Of a stretch of DNA of 64,000 bases, positions 8,568 through 16,845 are shown in pieces (positions within the stretch are counted from its first letter, which is position 1; the number at the start of each line of letters is the position of its first letter). Origin of the DNA: Phyllobacterium myrsinacearum. Its GTDB lineage: Bacteria > Pseudomonadota > Alphaproteobacteria > Rhizobiales > Rhizobiaceae. The notes below the pieces were generated by a model, which was not told the origin of the DNA, did no database searches, and worked only from the letters and a program-made list of their open reading frames with translations. The stretch lies in assembly GCF_014138285.1 (NCBI RefSeq), contig NZ_JACGXN010000003.1, positions 434,001 to 498,000 of the forward strand, read 5' to 3'. A program made the position numbers and the translations under genes.

Positions 8568-9488
8568 TCAACGCGCACGGATGCGCGGATCAATCAGCGG
8601 AGCGATGATGTCGGCAAGCAGATTGCCAAGCACGATCGCCAGCGCAGAAACGAGGGTCACGCCCATGATGATGGGGATATCGACCTGCTGGATGGCCTGC
8701 CATGCCAGTTGGCCAATGCCGGGCCAGCCATAGACAGCTTCCACCACAACCACGCCGCCCATGAACTGGCCGATATCGATCCCGATCATCGCAATGATAG
8801 GAAGAAGCGCGTTGGGCAACGCATGCCGCAGAACGATGCGGGCCGATGACAAGCCCTTGGCGCGCGCCGTGCGCACATAATCCTGATTGAGCACATCGAT
8901 CATCGCTGAGCGAACCATGCGCGCATACCAGCCTGCGCCGAGAATGCCGAGGGTTGCGGCGGGCAGGACAACATGCGCGGCGCTGCCAAATCCACTCATC
9001 GGAAACCAGCCGAGCGTGACGGCAAACACATAAAGCAGCAACAGGGCAACGACGAATTGCGGCGCCGAAACGCCGACGAATGAAGCCATCATCACCACGC
9101 GATCGACAGGTCCGCCACGGCGCAATGCGGCGATGATGCCGAGGATCAGTCCCAGCACCACTTCGACGAAAATACCGGCGGCCATCAGGATCAGGGTTGC
9201 AGGCAGACGGGCCATGATCAGCGCGCCGACATCTGTCTTTTGTGCATAGGAGCGGCCAAGATTGCCCTGAAGAATACCGTGCAGATAGGTCCAGAACTGC
9301 ACGGGAAAAGGTTGATCGAGCCCAAGTTCCCGGCGGATATTGGCGACGGTCTGCGCGGTGGCGCTGCGTCCGGCAATCATACGGGCAGGATCTGCGGGCA
9401 AGGCATAAAGCAAAAGGAAAGTGATCGCGGCAACGCCCAGCAGGATCAGCGCGGTTTGCAACAGACGGCGCAGAACGAGAAGCAGCAT
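8568..9488 (-). CDS. ABC transporter permease, DppB type
   Basis: 306 residues; the start at 9488 (MLLLVLRRLLQT) is one base downstream of the partner permease stop, so an upstream in-frame start is unlikely. N-terminal helix (about 10-30), then the DppB-type periplasmic loop with GLDQPFPVQFWTYL and GNLGRSYAQ, and the EAA ATPase-contact loop around VRTARAKGLSSARIVLRHAL. Five to six membrane segments. It forms the translocation path with the DppC-type subunit. Confidence 0.93.
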   Translation of the reverse strand: MLLLVLRRLLQTALILLGVAAITFLLLYALPADPARMIAGRSATAQTVANIRRELGLDQPFPVQFWTYLHGILQGNLGRSYAQKTDVGALIMARLPATLILMAAGIFVEVVLGLILGIIAALRRGGPVDRVVMMASFVGVSAPQFVVALLLLYVFAVTLGWFPMSGFGSAAHVVLPAATLGILGAGWYARMVRSAMIDVLNQDYVRTARAKGLSSARIVLRHALPNALLPIIAMIGIDIGQFMGGVVVVEAVYGWPGIGQLAWQAIQQVDIPIIMGVTLVSALAIVLGNLLADIIAPLIDPRIRAR

Positions 9489-9489
9489 G

Positions 9490-10338
9490 TCAGCCCCTCC
9501 CGCGCTGGGTCGGGTCGAGAATATCGCGCAGCGCATCGCCGACCAGATTGAAGGAAAGGGCTGTCAACAGAATGATCGCACCGGGGAAGAACACCAGCCA
9601 TGGCGCGGCCTGAAAATAGCTCTGGCTTTCGAAAATGATGTTGCCCCAGGACGGCTGCGGCGGCTGGACGCCGATGCCGAGAAACGACAGCGTCGCCTCA
9701 AGCAGCACTGTGGTGGCAATGCCGAGTGTGCCCCAGACAATCGCCGTCGGCATCAGATGCGGCAGGATATGCACGAAGAGAATGCGCAGGTGCCCGGCGC
9801 CGAGCGAGCGTTCGGCCAGGATGAAGTCGCGCTCCACCAGCCCGCGCGTTTCCGTATAGACGATGCGCGCCACCTGCACCCAGTTAACCAGCGCAATAAC
9901 CATGGCAACGATCCACAGGCTCGGGTGCAACAATGCCGCCAGCACAATGGCGAGCAGCAGCGCAGGAAAGGCCATCATCAGATCGGTGAACCGCATCAAC
10001 AGGCCGCCAACGGCCCCACGCAGATAGCCGGAAAGAACACCGACGAGCAGGCCAATGGCGACGGCAATGCCATTGGCGACAAGTCCGATGACCAGCGACG
10101 TGCGTGCCCCAAACAGCAACCGCGAGAACAGATCCCGCCCGAGCGTGTCGGTGCCAAGCAGGAACCGGGTGCTGGGCGGCAATGGTGCGCCTTCAATGGA
10201 GAGACCATCGAACATCTGGTTGTCAGGACTATAGGGGGCAATCCATGGTGCGCCGAGCGCCATCAGCACGACGACGGTCACGATGATCAGCCCGAACAAT
10301 GCCGATGGCTGGCGCAGCATCGTCTTCAGAACGTGCAT
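9490..10338 (-). CDS. ABC transporter permease, DppC type
   Basis: 282 residues beginning MHVLKTMLRQPSALFG. The N-terminal helix (LIIVTVVVLMALGAPW), HFLLGTDTLGRDLFSRLLFG-like segment (GTDTLGRDLFSRLLFGAR), and the EAA loop ILAERSLGAGHLRILFVHIL identify the DppC class. Start and upstream amiR stop overlap by one base (TGATG), indicating translational coupling. Partner of the DppB-type permease. Confidence 0.93.
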   Translation of the reverse strand: MHVLKTMLRQPSALFGLIIVTVVVLMALGAPWIAPYSPDNQMFDGLSIEGAPLPPSTRFLLGTDTLGRDLFSRLLFGARTSLVIGLVANGIAVAIGLLVGVLSGYLRGAVGGLLMRFTDLMMAFPALLLAIVLAALLHPSLWIVAMVIALVNWVQVARIVYTETRGLVERDFILAERSLGAGHLRILFVHILPHLMPTAIVWGTLGIATTVLLEATLSFLGIGVQPPQPSWGNIIFESQSYFQAAPWLVFFPGAIILLTALSFNLVGDALRDILDPTQRGRG

Positions 10339-10919
10339 CAACCGGCCTCCGGCAGCGGTTCTGCACCGGCGAGAATAAGGGCTGCGACCTGCTCCATGGG
10401 AAAGCGCCGCTGCATCGCGCAATTGCGCAGGATGCTGTAGGCGTGTTCCTCATCAACTTTGCGCGCCATCATGATTTTCTGCACAGCCGCGTGCACCAGC
10501 GGCCGCAGCCGCACACGCTCTTCCAGATGCTGCAAGTGCTTGGCCGCTGCGGCCCTTTCCTCATGGATGGCAACAGCCATGACCAGGGCAGGATAGACCG
10601 CCGACGTTGCCACAGGCTTGGCGATGATTGCGCCCGCGCCCTGTTGCATTGCCCAGGCAATACGGCCAGGCGCTTCGGAACCCAGCAGGGCAACAACAGG
10701 CAGAGATGCTTTGCCGTCATTCCATGGCAGAAGGTCATCCCAACCCTGATCAGCATCAATGAGCACAATATCCGGCAGTTCGTGCGCGCCGAGCGGCTGC
10801 CATTGCACGCAAACCGTCAGGCCCAGCAGCTTGAGCTGGCGGGTCAGGCGTTCGGTTGTTGCCTCCGGGCGATGCAGGATCGTGGCATGCCAGCCGGTAA
10901 AATTGGGGGTCTCTCTCAT
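10338..10919 (-). CDS. ANTAR-domain antiterminator, AmiR-like
   Basis: 193 residues: an N-terminal receiver-like domain that keeps the fold (DIVLIDADQGWDD, VVALLGSE) but is part of a protein class normally not phosphorylated, a helical linker (AAAAKHLQHLEERV), and a C-terminal three-helix ANTAR RNA-binding domain (about 125-185, VQKIMMARKVDEEHAYSILR). In Pseudomonas, AmiR binds the leader RNA and stops premature termination. It overlaps the AmiC-like gene by four bases and the DppC-type gene by one. A matching leader terminator lies at 12062-12114. Confidence 0.88.
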   Translation of the reverse strand: MRETPNFTGWHATILHRPEATTERLTRQLKLLGLTVCVQWQPLGAHELPDIVLIDADQGWDDLLPWNDGKASLPVVALLGSEAPGRIAWAMQQGAGAIIAKPVATSAVYPALVMAVAIHEERAAAAKHLQHLEERVRLRPLVHAAVQKIMMARKVDEEHAYSILRNCAMQRRFPMEQVAALILAGAEPLPEAG

Positions 10920-12052
10920 GAAACGATCCGCAATCTGACGGGCATTTTGGTGCGGCGCCGAGTGAGGTACGGATCGGCTGCTATAGCCGCCTGTGAATTG
11001 ACGATGTCAAACCCGTTGTCATCATTGATCCGGCCGAGGTGGAACGGCAATGCCATGTGATTGGTGTCAGGATCGATCTTCACCGGGCCGTATACGGTCG
11101 ACAGCAATGTGCCCGACACCAGACGGCGCACGGTTTGCGGATCGTCCGTTCCGGCGGAGATAATCGTTTCGGCGCATAGCTTGGCCGCCGTATAGGCACT
11201 GGCAAAGATGTTGGAGAAGTGACGATCCGGGCCGAAATGTTCGGAGGCGTGCAACTTGAAAGCGAGATTCTCAGGCGAAACCAGACTATCGAAATAAGCA
11301 GCCACGGACAGATGCCCCGTAGCAACCCCAGCACCAATCTCGTCCAGCTCACATTCCGAGAGGTCGCAACTGACGACGGGGCAATTTTCCGGCAGGAAGG
11401 CAGGATCGCGCTCACCGAGTTCTCGGAATGCCCGAAGAAACGCATAACTCGCCGGGCCAATCAGATTATTGAGGACAAAGCTGGGCTGTCGCTGCTCGAT
11501 ATCGAGAATGATGCGCTCGACAGCAGTTTCTTCGAGCGGAAGATAGCGCTCGCCGAGCACCTCACCGCCAGCATTGTTGATCAGCTCGCGCGCAAGCCGG
11601 TTCATCTCCCATCCCCAAACATAATTGGCGCCGACAAGATAGGGCCGACGACCATAACGCGGCAGGAGGTAATCGAACAGCGGCAGCAGATGCTGGTTGG
11701 GACAAGCGCCTGTATAGATGACGTTCTCGTTGGCCTCGAACCCCTCATAGGGGCACATATACCAGAGCAGGCCGTCATGTTTTTCCACGAGCGGAATGAC
11801 TTCCTTGCGGGCGATGGAAGTGATGGTTCCGACGATATGGCGGCAACCGGACTCGCGCAGCATCGAGCGCGCACCTTCGAGATAATCCGGTATGTGTCCC
11901 TGCGGATCGATATAGACCGCTTCAACGGTGCCGGGATGCGCAGCCTCTATTTCTTCCATGGCAAATTCGGCGCCGTCACGGCTGTCGCGGCCAATAGCGG
12001 CGTAAGGGCCGGTCGTCGAATAAAGAATCCCAATTTTGACTGCGTCGCCCAT
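10916..12052 (-). CDS. AmiC-like amide sensor (periplasmic-binding fold, cytosolic)
   Basis: 378 residues of the type-I binding-protein fold (KIGILYSTTGPYAAIGRDSR at the N-terminus; GTITSIARKEVIP; GANYVWGWEMNR). There is no signal peptide, as expected for AmiC, the cytosolic ligand sensor that sequesters AmiR until an amide binds. UrtA and FmdD urea or amide binding proteins are relatives but carry signal peptides. The stop overlaps the amiR-like start (ATGA). The start ATG at 12052 has a gggggataa Shine-Dalgarno region. Confidence 0.85.
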   Translation of the reverse strand: MGDAVKIGILYSTTGPYAAIGRDSRDGAEFAMEEIEAAHPGTVEAVYIDPQGHIPDYLEGARSMLRESGCRHIVGTITSIARKEVIPLVEKHDGLLWYMCPYEGFEANENVIYTGACPNQHLLPLFDYLLPRYGRRPYLVGANYVWGWEMNRLARELINNAGGEVLGERYLPLEETAVERIILDIEQRQPSFVLNNLIGPASYAFLRAFRELGERDPAFLPENCPVVSCDLSECELDEIGAGVATGHLSVAAYFDSLVSPENLAFKLHASEHFGPDRHFSNIFASAYTAAKLCAETIISAGTDDPQTVRRLVSGTLLSTVYGPVKIDPDTNHMALPFHLGRINDDNGFDIVNSQAAIAADPYLTRRRTKMPVRLRIVS

Positions 12053-12061
12053 TTATCCCCC

Positions 12062-12114
12062 AAAACCAAAAGCCCCATGACGCAGCGCCCATCGAAGATG
12101 GGGCGTCATGGGGC
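12062..12114 (-). terminator. Leader terminator hairpin upstream of the AmiC-like gene
   Basis: On the minus strand a perfect 11-bp outer stem (gccccatgacg / cgtcatggggc, 12072-12114) encloses a second stem (cccatc / gatggg), followed by tttt at 12068-12071 and a second tttt at 12062-12065. It lies between the predicted promoter and the start codon, the position that ANTAR-type antiterminators control. Confidence 0.75.
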
Positions 12115-12127
12115 CAAACTGCCCGTC

Positions 12128-12167
12128 GACTATCGAAGTCATGTGGATGCAGCTGAGTCTTTGCTCA
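12128..12167 (-). promoter_or_regulatory. Candidate ANTAR-target stem-loops in the leader RNA
   Basis: Two small stem-loops precede the terminator on the minus strand: TGAG/CTCA around the 6-base loop CAAAGA (12154-12167) and GACT/AGTC around a short loop (12128-12140). ANTAR targets are paired hexaloop stems with conserved A1 and G4. The first loop has the right length, but A and G are offset by one unless pairing shifts, so the match is imperfect. Confidence 0.4.
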
Positions 12168-12180
12168 ATCTGCAGGCACG

Positions 12181-12209
12181 ATTAAAATACGTGCAGCCAC
12201 CCTTGTCAA
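12181..12209 (-). promoter_or_regulatory. Predicted sigma70 promoter of the amide operon
   Basis: Minus strand: -35 TTGACA (12204-12209, perfect), 17-bp spacer, -10 TTTAAT (12181-12186, 5 of 6). The predicted start is about 12174, giving a leader of about 120 nt. A 7-bp inverted repeat (cttgtca / tgacaag) has its second arm on the -35 box, so an additional repressor or activator is possible. Confidence 0.6.
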
Positions 12210-12612
12210 GCAGGGGCCATGACAAGATTCCCACCAAATCATACGCCAAACAGGACATATGTAGAACTACGAATAAATCCGTAGGTTTGTCTGATCAGCC
12301 GGACTTCTGTTGAATGAGATCAGCGCAGGCGAACACAGCGTTTATCCGCAAACAAAGGCCTTATCTGTGTTTGATTGAGGGGATGAAAAGAACCCCATCC
12401 CGCCTCTGGCCAGTCTTACTGCAGCACACGGCTTGAAACCCTGTCGCCAGCTACTCGGCCCATTCGAATGTCACCGGCCCCAAATCTGCCCCGAGCCCCC
12501 TGAATAGCACTACTCAAGCGATCGCTTCAACTTGTGCTCTGCGTTATCTGGGCCGTCTCCTAGATTGCACTGTGGTATAAGATACACCCAAAAAATGCCG
12601 CAGTGGCGAGTT
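12210..12612. other. Intergenic region, nothing recognised
   Basis: About 400 bases between the amide-operon promoter and the truncated PIN-domain gene. I see no convincing reading frame, RNA gene or repeat here. Confidence 0.5.
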
Positions 12613-12649
12613 TATACAAATATGGAAGTCGTTAGAAAAAGATTGGCTG
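12613..12649. repeat. Dispersed repeat A, 5'-type end (copy 2)
   Basis: The core caaatatggaagtcgttag matches the copies at 2859 and 20684. It replaces the 3' part of the PIN-domain gene and supplies its stop codon. Confidence 0.55.
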
Positions 12650-12850
12650 AACTTCAAGACCTGCAGCATCAACAAATGCGTCAAGTTCCTCAATAGTCTT
12701 GTAACGCACTGCCAGCTCGGCGTAGACGATATTGTTAATTAACAGCGGGCCGCGCAACGAAGCGGTTTCCAGTTGTGCAATCGACCAATCCGCCCGATTT
12801 GGGTCATCTGTAACAAGATCAAGCAGCACGTTCGTATCAATAAGGGTCAT
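12632..12850 (-). pseudogene. VapC-type PIN toxin, C-terminally truncated
   Basis: 72 residues starting MTLIDTNVLLDLVTDDPN, the first catalytic Asp block of PIN-domain ribonucleases, with the second acidic residue in NIVYAELAVRY. Full-length VapC is about 130 residues; the last two acidic blocks are missing, and the sequence leaves homology at GLEV, where the dispersed repeat begins. It should be inactive. It overlaps the antitoxin stop by three bases (ATGA), the normal vapBC arrangement. Confidence 0.72.
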
Positions 12851-13080
12851 CCTTCATCGCGCGTGAGCGCCATGATCGCGTCCGTATTAAGCCCCTCTCC
12901 AGCATGACCGCGCAGATTGTTAAATCGGCTCTTCGGCTGATGTCTGTCAGCACGAGTAATCACAACGCTTCCGTTGCTGGCTCTATGAAAATCGATTTTA
13001 CTGCCAGGTACGATTCCAAGAAAATCACGCACTGGCTTGGGAATGGTCACTTGCCCCTTTGTCGTCACGGTAGTTGTCAT
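12847..13080 (-). CDS. AbrB/VapB-type antitoxin
   Basis: 77 residues with the swapped-hairpin DNA-binding motif MTTTVTTKGQVTIPKPVRDF and PGSKIDF, the AbrB/SpoVT fold used by VapB antitoxins to bind their own promoter. The start at 13080 is chosen because the family begins at this Met; an upstream Met would add 19 unrelated residues. The toxin partner is truncated, so this may be an orphan antitoxin. Confidence 0.8.
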   Translation of the reverse strand: MTTTVTTKGQVTIPKPVRDFLGIVPGSKIDFHRASNGSVVITRADRHQPKSRFNNLRGHAGEGLNTDAIMALTRDEG

Positions 13081-13284
13081 TTCTGCCTCGGTAATAATCG
13101 CTCCACAGAAGGTAATGCCTTTGAGGCACGGTTTCAAATATTTCTCCCTGCTTCAACAGCAGACTATTGCCAATCCGCAACTCATCTCGCGTATTATCGC
13201 TACACAACTCGAGGCAATACACCCCATTTGCGCTGCCCTATCGGTCAGAACGTAAATTGCGTCCGCGTCTCAGCTAAACAGAGA

Positions 13285-13779
13285 TTATTTCAGCTTGAAT
13301 GAATCCGCGCTGCACGCATCGAGTGAGTTGGGATTATATTTGTGCCAGTCGTTGATGCTCAACATGCCAACGCGAACGGTCCCTTCGCCAATACTATCGC
13401 TTGAATCCTTGATAGTGACCCACCGGACCGGCTTGTCACAAAAGCCGTTCTTGCCTTTGTTGAGAGAGAAAAACTCATCGGCGTTCAGCACCTCATAAAC
13501 GTCTCCGCTGAATTCCGTATCACTATCATTATCGCTTTTCCGCTCGCCCGAATATCGTAGCTTCATTCCCCCTTTCAATAAGGAAAAGTGTGCTGATGTG
13601 TGGCTCAGCTTCATCGTTTCTCCCAGCGTTGCCGAAGTGCCGTTCGACACTGCAAAATAGGTGCGGGAGCTGTCAGTTGGCATTGCTTTCCCGCCTGATT
13701 GAGCGACGGCACCATGTGCCATGAACGCACTCAGCGAAGCTGCAGCAAATAAGCTTGTCAAATGTCGGTTCAGTTTCAT
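13285..13779 (-). CDS. Secreted protein, unknown
   Basis: 164 residues with a good signal peptide (hydrophobic 7-21, cleavage after AVA at about 26). The mature part has two cysteines (GFCDKP and DACSAD) and ends in SFKLK. No family recognised. It is monocistronic, with an intergenic promoter region upstream. Confidence 0.55.
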   Translation of the reverse strand: MKLNRHLTSLFAAASLSAFMAHGAVAQSGGKAMPTDSSRTYFAVSNGTSATLGETMKLSHTSAHFSLLKGGMKLRYSGERKSDNDSDTEFSGDVYEVLNADEFFSLNKGKNGFCDKPVRWVTIKDSSDSIGEGTVRVGMLSINDWHKYNPNSLDACSADSFKLK

Positions 13780-14098
13780 GGACGTCCCTCTTTAACGTTG
13801 CAGGTGTGTATTTTTGCATAGTGTTATAGCGAGTGGTCCGGTAGAACGAAACGGGGCAACCAATTCGATGCTTAAAATACTCTTATGATGCACAAGCGCA
13901 CCAAGTCCTTCTTCCCCTCCAAAGATGAGGTCAGGGGGCTTTCTTCATAAGAATTGCGTTGAACCGTGTGGACATTATTCAAACGGGCTTGAGCAATGGG
14001 AATTGAAAACATCAGATGTCCCGAGAGATCGGATGCTATGGACCGCATGAACTGCGCTTCTGTGAAAGTGCCGTGGTCGGCTGCAACGGCTTTGCCGA
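13780..14098. other. Intergenic region
   Basis: About 320 bases between two minus-strand genes. A 76-residue frame (13872-14102) is open but has no recognisable motif and no good start context, so I do not call it. The part next to 13779 should hold the promoter of the secreted protein. Confidence 0.4.
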
Positions 14099-14482
14099 TC
14101 AACCGAGGTTGAGCCGCTTTCGCAGATCGGCATTTTCAGCACGCAGCTTCTCAGCCAGCAGCTTGCGCAGCCTTTGGTTTTCCTCTTCCAGTTGCCGAAG
14201 TTCGGCGATCTCATCAATTCCAGCCGTCGACGATGCCGTCACTGCTTGCACAGCGTTCGGGGTGCGTTTGATATAGGCGCGTTTGGCGCTGCTCCCACCG
14301 TGTTCAGACCTGGGCTTACGTCCCCTATTCTGTTTTCCCGCTGCCGATGCTGTGGCAACTTCGCCGGACATCGTTTCATCGGCTACCTTCCTGGCACGAG
14401 GTTTGCGCTGCTTCCTGGGTACATCGGGCCCCGCGGCAGCCGGCGCTCCAGCATCAAGCGTCGTGTCTTCCTCGTCGGCCAT
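14099..14482 (-). CDS. SyrB-like transcriptional regulator
   Basis: 127 residues from the ATG at 14482, which has an aggagataaaa Shine-Dalgarno. Basic, low-complexity N-terminal half (RKQRKPRARK, GRKPRSEHGG, KRAYIKRTP), then a short coiled coil and the signature tail QLEEENQRLRKLLAEKLRAE continuing to NADLRKRLNLG, as in rhizobial SyrB proteins, which repress syrM. The frame stays open for 158 codons upstream with a different conserved-looking block, so a longer fused product is possible (next entry). Confidence 0.72.
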   Translation of the reverse strand: MADEEDTTLDAGAPAAAGPDVPRKQRKPRARKVADETMSGEVATASAAGKQNRGRKPRSEHGGSSAKRAYIKRTPNAVQAVTASSTAGIDEIAELRQLEEENQRLRKLLAEKLRAENADLRKRLNLG

Positions 14483-14800
14483 TTTTATCTCCTGTAAATC
14501 TACTGCAGTTGTCAGCTGTCCGACCAGCGGTGTCAATAATGACCCGGCTTGTTCTTCTCCGGACAAAGACACCTCGGCATCAACGCTACTATCCTGAGTG
14601 CCCCCTTGCAAAAAGGGTATTGCCTCTTCCTGCAGATCTTGTGCAACAGCCTTGAGATTTAGATTTCCCCAAATCGCGTTCGATTTGGATTCAGGTTTTC
14701 GCCGACTCGATTTGTACTCGATGGCAAAACCGCGTTGTACTTTTTTCACTTTACGAGACCTTGGGTGTCTGTCCGGATGTTTCGGCGACGTCTTCAGCAT
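14483..14800 (-). other. In-frame upstream extension of the SyrB-like gene
   Basis: The reading frame is open from 14956 through 14099 with no stop. From the Met at 14800 it reads MLKTSPKHPDRHPRSRKVKK then RGFAIEYKSSRRK and SNAIWGNLNLKAVAQDL, which looks like a real basic protein segment of the kind seen in small rhizobial regulators. Either one 234-residue protein is made, or an upstream gene lost its stop, or two starts are used. The strong ribosome site at 14482 favours at least a separate short form. Confidence 0.4.
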
Positions 14801-15040
14801 CGCAACAAGTCCTGCAGATAACAATTCCGGCGCCGAAGGTCCAGCCTCATTGCGATGAACCTCCCCGCATGAGCGCCTTCCGTCAGCTAGCTCATCGATG
14901 ATTGAACAAAATAATCGCAGTAAAATTAAACCACAAACGCCTTGAACCGAAACCAACGGCTGACACCGTAGTTAGCTGCCCAATGCCCTTAAAACCAGGG
15001 CAACCATGGCAAGCCCCGCTCACGACCTGTTCTTTTCACG

Positions 15041-15679
15041 TCATCTCTTGCGCGCCACTATATAAGGACGATTGTCGTTGCCATTGGTTGAGTGAATTTC
15101 AGAGGCAAGAATATCGAAGCCTGCAGCACTTATTAATTGTGCGAGATCAGATGCGCGGAAGATACCGGCATAGGGTGCCATGCCGATCGCACGCATAGCG
15201 GGCAGCAGGGCAAGACGGATGAGTGGATTCATCTCTCCAACGCATGGGGTCTTGGAAATAAACAACCCCTCCGTCGCAAGCAATGTGTGGATGCGTAACA
15301 GCGTGCCGGGCAGGTCACGGACGAGATGGAGATAGTTGAATCCCAGAACTGCGTTGTACGGCCGGTCTTCGGGCAAAAGCCCCTCTGCCGTCGCGATGCG
15401 GAAGGCGAGCGACGGAATCGGATTGGCGACCACCTTCTCTGCAGCAATCGTTATCATCGCTCCGGAAATATCTGTCGCGAGATAAGTTTTCACAACATCT
15501 GCGAGCCGGAGTGCGGTTGTACCTGTTCCGCAACCCAGCTCCAAAACCCGGTCGTTAGGCCGCAACAGAGCTCGGGTTCTAGACAGCGTGTGCTCGTATG
15601 CGGTCTGATCCGCAATTTTGCTGACCGCATACCTTCGTGAACTCCTGTCCCAGAAACGGGTGTCATTTGCTATGCTCAT
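15041..15679 (-). CDS. SAM-dependent methyltransferase, class I
   Basis: 213 residues. SAM-binding motif VLELGCGTGTTALRLA, then YLATDISGAMITIA and YNAVLGFNYLHLV, the class I Rossmann pattern of UbiE/type-11 methyltransferases. The start at 15679 (MSIANDTRFWDRSSRRYA) follows an agaggaaag ribosome site; an upstream Met would add 22 atypical residues. Substrate unknown; no pathway neighbour. Confidence 0.85.
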   Translation of the reverse strand: MSIANDTRFWDRSSRRYAVSKIADQTAYEHTLSRTRALLRPNDRVLELGCGTGTTALRLADVVKTYLATDISGAMITIAAEKVVANPIPSLAFRIATAEGLLPEDRPYNAVLGFNYLHLVRDLPGTLLRIHTLLATEGLFISKTPCVGEMNPLIRLALLPAMRAIGMAPYAGIFRASDLAQLISAAGFDILASEIHSTNGNDNRPYIVARKR

Positions 15680-15762
15680 GGTCAACTTTCCTCTTTCAGC
15701 CACCGGAACAATCAAAACGGATGATGTTGACTCCGTTGAAGCCATTCAATCCCACGTGTGAT

Positions 15763-16001
15763 GGTTCTGTCGCAAACTTTGATACACAACGCGGATATGA
15801 CGGGGTGCCCCATAGTCTAGCCGTCGCAAGCCAGGATTTGAAATTGTTCTTTGAGGCTCGGCTGAGGATTGAAGGTGTATCTGCCTGTCGCTACGCATCA
15901 TGTCGAGCAATTCGAAATGACGGCCTTTGAACATCTGATGCTCCAAAACTCGCTAGTAAGGAGTATCGCCCACGACGATTACAATTTTTTGCGACAGAAC
16001 A
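15763..16001 (-). mobile_element. IS6-type deletion remnant with both terminal repeats
   Basis: A 239-bp segment bounded by ggttctgtcgcaaa at the left and its complement tttgcgacagaac at the right. On the minus strand, shortly after the right end, MFKGRHFELLDMM resembles the first residues of IS6-family transposases (FKGRHF); the rest of the transposase is missing. It is best read as an internally deleted, MITE-like copy that could only be moved in trans. Confidence 0.6.
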
Positions 16002-16029
16002 GCCGGAGGGGGCCGATTATCAAACCCGA

Positions 16030-16584
16030 TCACTTGATGATCTTGGGCAATATCAGTTTTTCGAAGCTGGCAGCCAGGTTTTTGACTTCAGACTCGCTGT
16101 TTGCCAGCAGGCGGAAATGAACCGCCCGTGCGCCAGTACTGAAGCCATAGGTCATTGTGTGGACGGTTTTGCCCTCGGCCTCATATAGCTGCCAACCCGG
16201 CACATTCCTGTATTTGATGCTTTGCACGGGCGTACAATTGCTCGCAGCGCTCTTGATCCGATGGCATTCCCGGATGAGTGCAAGTCTTAGCAGTGCAGCC
16301 GGTTGCTGGCTTGACAATTCCGGTCGACTTCCTCCGGTCATTCCATAAATGGAAAGCTGACGCCAGAACGCAGATTTGAGTCTACATGACAAATAGATAC
16401 TTTGTGCTTCACTCTCCCGCTCACAACCGCTGGACCTGAAAGGACCGGGGATCGGTATTTGCAGCGAGATCTTGCTGAAATCCTGGATGATCGTGCCTGC
16501 TTTTGCGGCAAAGACGGCTGTACCCAGCGCGATACAGCTCAATGTCGCGACTTGCGCGATACGTGCAAATCCGAGTTTTATCAT
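16030..16584 (-). CDS. Secreted protein, unknown
   Basis: 184 residues. Signal peptide (hydrophobic 9-27, cleavage after AKA at about 30). Mature protein has cysteines in SGCERE, LSCRL, RECHR and SNCTP, which suggests two disulphides in the periplasm. No family recognised. Stands alone between an IS6 remnant and a vapC fragment. Confidence 0.55.
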   Translation of the reverse strand: MIKLGFARIAQVATLSCIALGTAVFAAKAGTIIQDFSKISLQIPIPGPFRSSGCERESEAQSIYLSCRLKSAFWRQLSIYGMTGGSRPELSSQQPAALLRLALIRECHRIKSAASNCTPVQSIKYRNVPGWQLYEAEGKTVHTMTYGFSTGARAVHFRLLANSESEVKNLAASFEKLILPKIIK

Positions 16585-16845
16585 GTCCCCTCACCGTCCG
16601 ATACTGGATAGACAATTCCGTCAGACTACCGAACTTACCAGTCCGCTGGATGCATTCAGAAATTCTACTGCATCGAAGCTTGCATCAGTAGAGCAACCTG
16701 CTCAGTCATTTGCAACTGAAAGTGTGAGTATCTCCGGAACAGTCCGCCGCCGAATCTCGACATAACTTCCTAATGCGAGGGATGAACGCTTTATCTTCCC
16801 AGCCTGCTTGTACAACGGCCAAACTCTTCAGCTATGGTTGGAATC

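Noticed and set aside
9421-10440. Long plus-strand frame (339 codons) opposite the two permease genes
   Set aside because: Arg/Gln/His-rich composition typical of antisense to a G+C-rich membrane-protein gene; no motif, no ribosome site.
11219-12313. Plus-strand frame of 364 codons opposite the AmiC-like gene
   Set aside because: Shadow of a well-supported gene; it also runs across the leader promoter and terminator.
13872-14102. 76-codon minus-strand frame before the secreted-protein gene
   Set aside because: No motif and weak start; overlaps the SyrB-like 3' end.
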